Of a DNA stretch of 64,000 nt, positions 62,969-64,000 are shown in pieces. The notes beneath the pieces are model-generated. The model was not told the DNA's origin. It ran no database searches and saw only the letters and a list, made by a program, of their open reading frames with translations. The position numbers and the translations under genes were made by a program. The DNA lies in NCBI GenBank assembly GCA_018261895.1, contig JAGTRT010000006.1, forward strand, positions 1-64,000, written 5' to 3'. Positions within the stretch are counted from its first letter, which is position 1. The number at the start of each line of letters is the position of its first letter. Origin of the DNA: Pseudomonadota bacterium (lineage in GTDB: Bacteria; Pseudomonadota; Gammaproteobacteria; Burkholderiales; Rhodocyclaceae).

Positions 62969-63849
62969 ACCCGACCCCCCAACGTATCGCCGGCCGCGCC
63001 TCCGACATTGGCGAAGGCATGACCGTGCTGCGCGCCCTGCCCACCCGCCAGCGCCGCATGATCGGCGCCTGGTGCTTCCTCGACCACCTTGGCCCCGTCG
63101 ACTTCCCGGCCGGCCACGGCATGCACGTCGGCGCCCACCCGCACATCGGCCTGCAAACCTTCACCTGGCTCATCGAAGGCGAAGTCCTGCACCGCGACAG
63201 CCTGGGCAGCGCCCAGGTCATCCGCCCCGGCCAGGTCAATCTCATGACCGCCGGCCACGGCATCGTGCACACCGAAGACAGCCTCGCCGACGGCCAGCGC
63301 CTGCACGCCGCCCAACTCTGGATCGCCCTGCCGCCCGAGGCCGCCGACTGCCCGCCGGACTTCGAACACTACCCCGACCTGCCGCGCTGGACCGACGGCG
63401 CCGCCACCATGACCCTGCTCGCCGGCACCTACGCCGGCCAACACATGCCGGCCCGCTTCCACACCCCGCTGGTCGGCCTCGATGCCCATAGCCCGAGCGG
63501 CGGCAACCTGCGCCTGACCCTCGACCCCAGCTTCGAACACGGCCTCTTCGTCCTCGCCGGCGACATGCAACTCGCCGGCGAAACCTACGCCCGCGACGAA
63601 CTCGCCTACCTCCCGCCCGGCCCCACAGAACTCACCCTCCACCTCGCCGCAGGGAGCCGTCTGCTGCTTGTCGGCGGCGAACCCTTCCCCGAGCCGGTGC
63701 TGATGTTCTGGAACTTCGTCGGCCACCACAAAGCCGACATCGCCACCGCCTGGCGCGACTGGGAAGCTGGCGATCCGCGCTTCGGCCGCGTTGAAGGCGA
63801 CGAAGGGCGTCGCCTGGCATCACCGCCCTTGCCATGGGTGGGCATCTAA
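62965..63849 (+). CDS. Pirin family protein (second)
   Basis: 294-aa bicupin pirin with metal-ligand motifs GAHPHIGLQTFTWLIEG near residue 52 and GHGIVHTEDSL near 97; the second cupin starts near GGNLRLTLDPSFEHG. ATG 62965 overlaps the DedA-rhodanese stop (ATGA) and is preceded by GAAGGAG; the longer in-frame extension re-reads the DedA gene. It is not close in sequence to the pirin at 61013, so the two are not a recent duplication. Confidence 0.92.
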   Translation: MNPTPQRIAGRASDIGEGMTVLRALPTRQRRMIGAWCFLDHLGPVDFPAGHGMHVGAHPHIGLQTFTWLIEGEVLHRDSLGSAQVIRPGQVNLMTAGHGIVHTEDSLADGQRLHAAQLWIALPPEAADCPPDFEHYPDLPRWTDGAATMTLLAGTYAGQHMPARFHTPLVGLDAHSPSGGNLRLTLDPSFEHGLFVLAGDMQLAGETYARDELAYLPPGPTELTLHLAAGSRLLLVGGEPFPEPVLMFWNFVGHHKADIATAWRDWEAGDPRFGRVEGDEGRRLASPPLPWVGI

Positions 63850-63888
63850 ACCCGATTTCTGCCGCAGGGCATGCGCAACGGCAATCTC

Positions 63889-63922
63889 ACGGTCAACCGG
63901 AAAATTTGGCCAAAATTGAAAT
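63889..63922 (+). repeat. 34-bp dispersed element, copy 12 (variant centre)
   Basis: ACGGTCAACCGGAAAATTTG then GCCAAAATTGAAAT. Centre contains TTTGGCCAAA as in copy 3. The preceding CGGCAATCTC is shared with copy 8. Nothing further was recognised from 63923 to 64000. Confidence 0.95.
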
Positions 63923-64000
63923 TTCGAAGGACTGAGTTCGGCCACAAGCTGCCGGCTGAGCATTCCAACAAGCTGACATTCAAGGGGCTGCTCTGTGCAT

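Noticed and set aside
5849..63922. Interpreting the 34-bp element as a Rho-independent terminator or a promoter.
   Set aside because: It has no stable GC-rich stem followed by a T-tract in a fixed orientation, and it occurs in divergent and convergent intergenes in both orientations.
63923..64000. Possible start or end of another gene at the right edge.
   Set aside because: Only 78 bases are available; no reading frame, ribosome-binding site or motif could be recognised.

Overview
The window is GC-rich chromosomal DNA that looks like a betaproteobacterium of the Rhodocyclales (Dechloromonas/Azonexus type). This is inferred from the gene content: an ETF / acyl-CoA dehydrogenase / ETF-QO set, two phasins, fused isobutyryl-CoA mutase, ActP-YjcH, and an unusually high density of PAS, Cache and hybrid sensor proteins. 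No tRNA, rRNA, CRISPR array, prophage or insertion sequence was seen.

Layout. 1-3.7 kb: 3' end of etfA, acyl-CoA dehydrogenase, ETF-ubiquinone oxidoreductase. 3.8-5.8 kb: DUF485 protein and ActP-type symporter, closed by a strong terminator. 6-8.8 kb: Cache/PAS hybrid kinase. 8.8-9.9 kb: ClpX-like ATPase without the zinc finger. 10-22.3 kb, all on the minus strand: (CheB-CheR-PAS) -> PAS kinase -> FixJ-like regulator; a phasin; then a 1513-aa CheB-CheR-PAS-GGDEF-EAL protein translationally coupled to a kinase-less bacteriophytochrome. 22.6-26.3 kb: gpmI, two small minus-strand genes, a candidate small RNA, phaP and a low-molecular-weight phosphatase. 26.5-33 kb: TerC-family protein with a structured leader, a periplasmic binding protein plus 1012-aa phosphorelay kinase, a DUF1439-like protein and an AraC-type regulator. 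33-36.4 kb: icmF. 36.5-43.6 kb: a 2368-aa autotransporter with Gly-rich repeats. 44-48 kb: M48 protease, membrane BRO-N-like protein, Crp/Fnr regulator, and an isolated degenerate CCA-enzyme HD half. 47.8-53.6 kb: SPFH and SH3-like operon divergent from a two-component system. 53.9-64 kb: DsrE-like protein, solitary HipA/YjjJ kinase, binding-protein/hybrid-kinase pair, LysR-azoR, pirin, DedA-rhodanese, pirin.

The most striking non-coding signal is a 34-bp element of fixed length, present 12 times (plus one half copy), always between genes and in both orientations. It starts with ACGGTCAACCGG and ends with CCAAAATYGAAAT. Its chance translation gives spurious FFPVDR-like peptides. A second signal is a candidate ~62-nt small RNA near 25.0 kb: a promoter, an anti-Shine-Dalgarno motif exposed in a hairpin loop and a Rho-independent terminator, with a promoter motif shared with phaP. 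A third is an array of TGAATAG direct repeats in front of the solitary HipA-like gene.

Functionally the region joins fatty/branched acyl-CoA and acetate metabolism and PHA granule proteins with a dense sensory layer (light, periplasmic ligands, c-di-GMP). Starts were adjusted where a long upstream extension was implausible.
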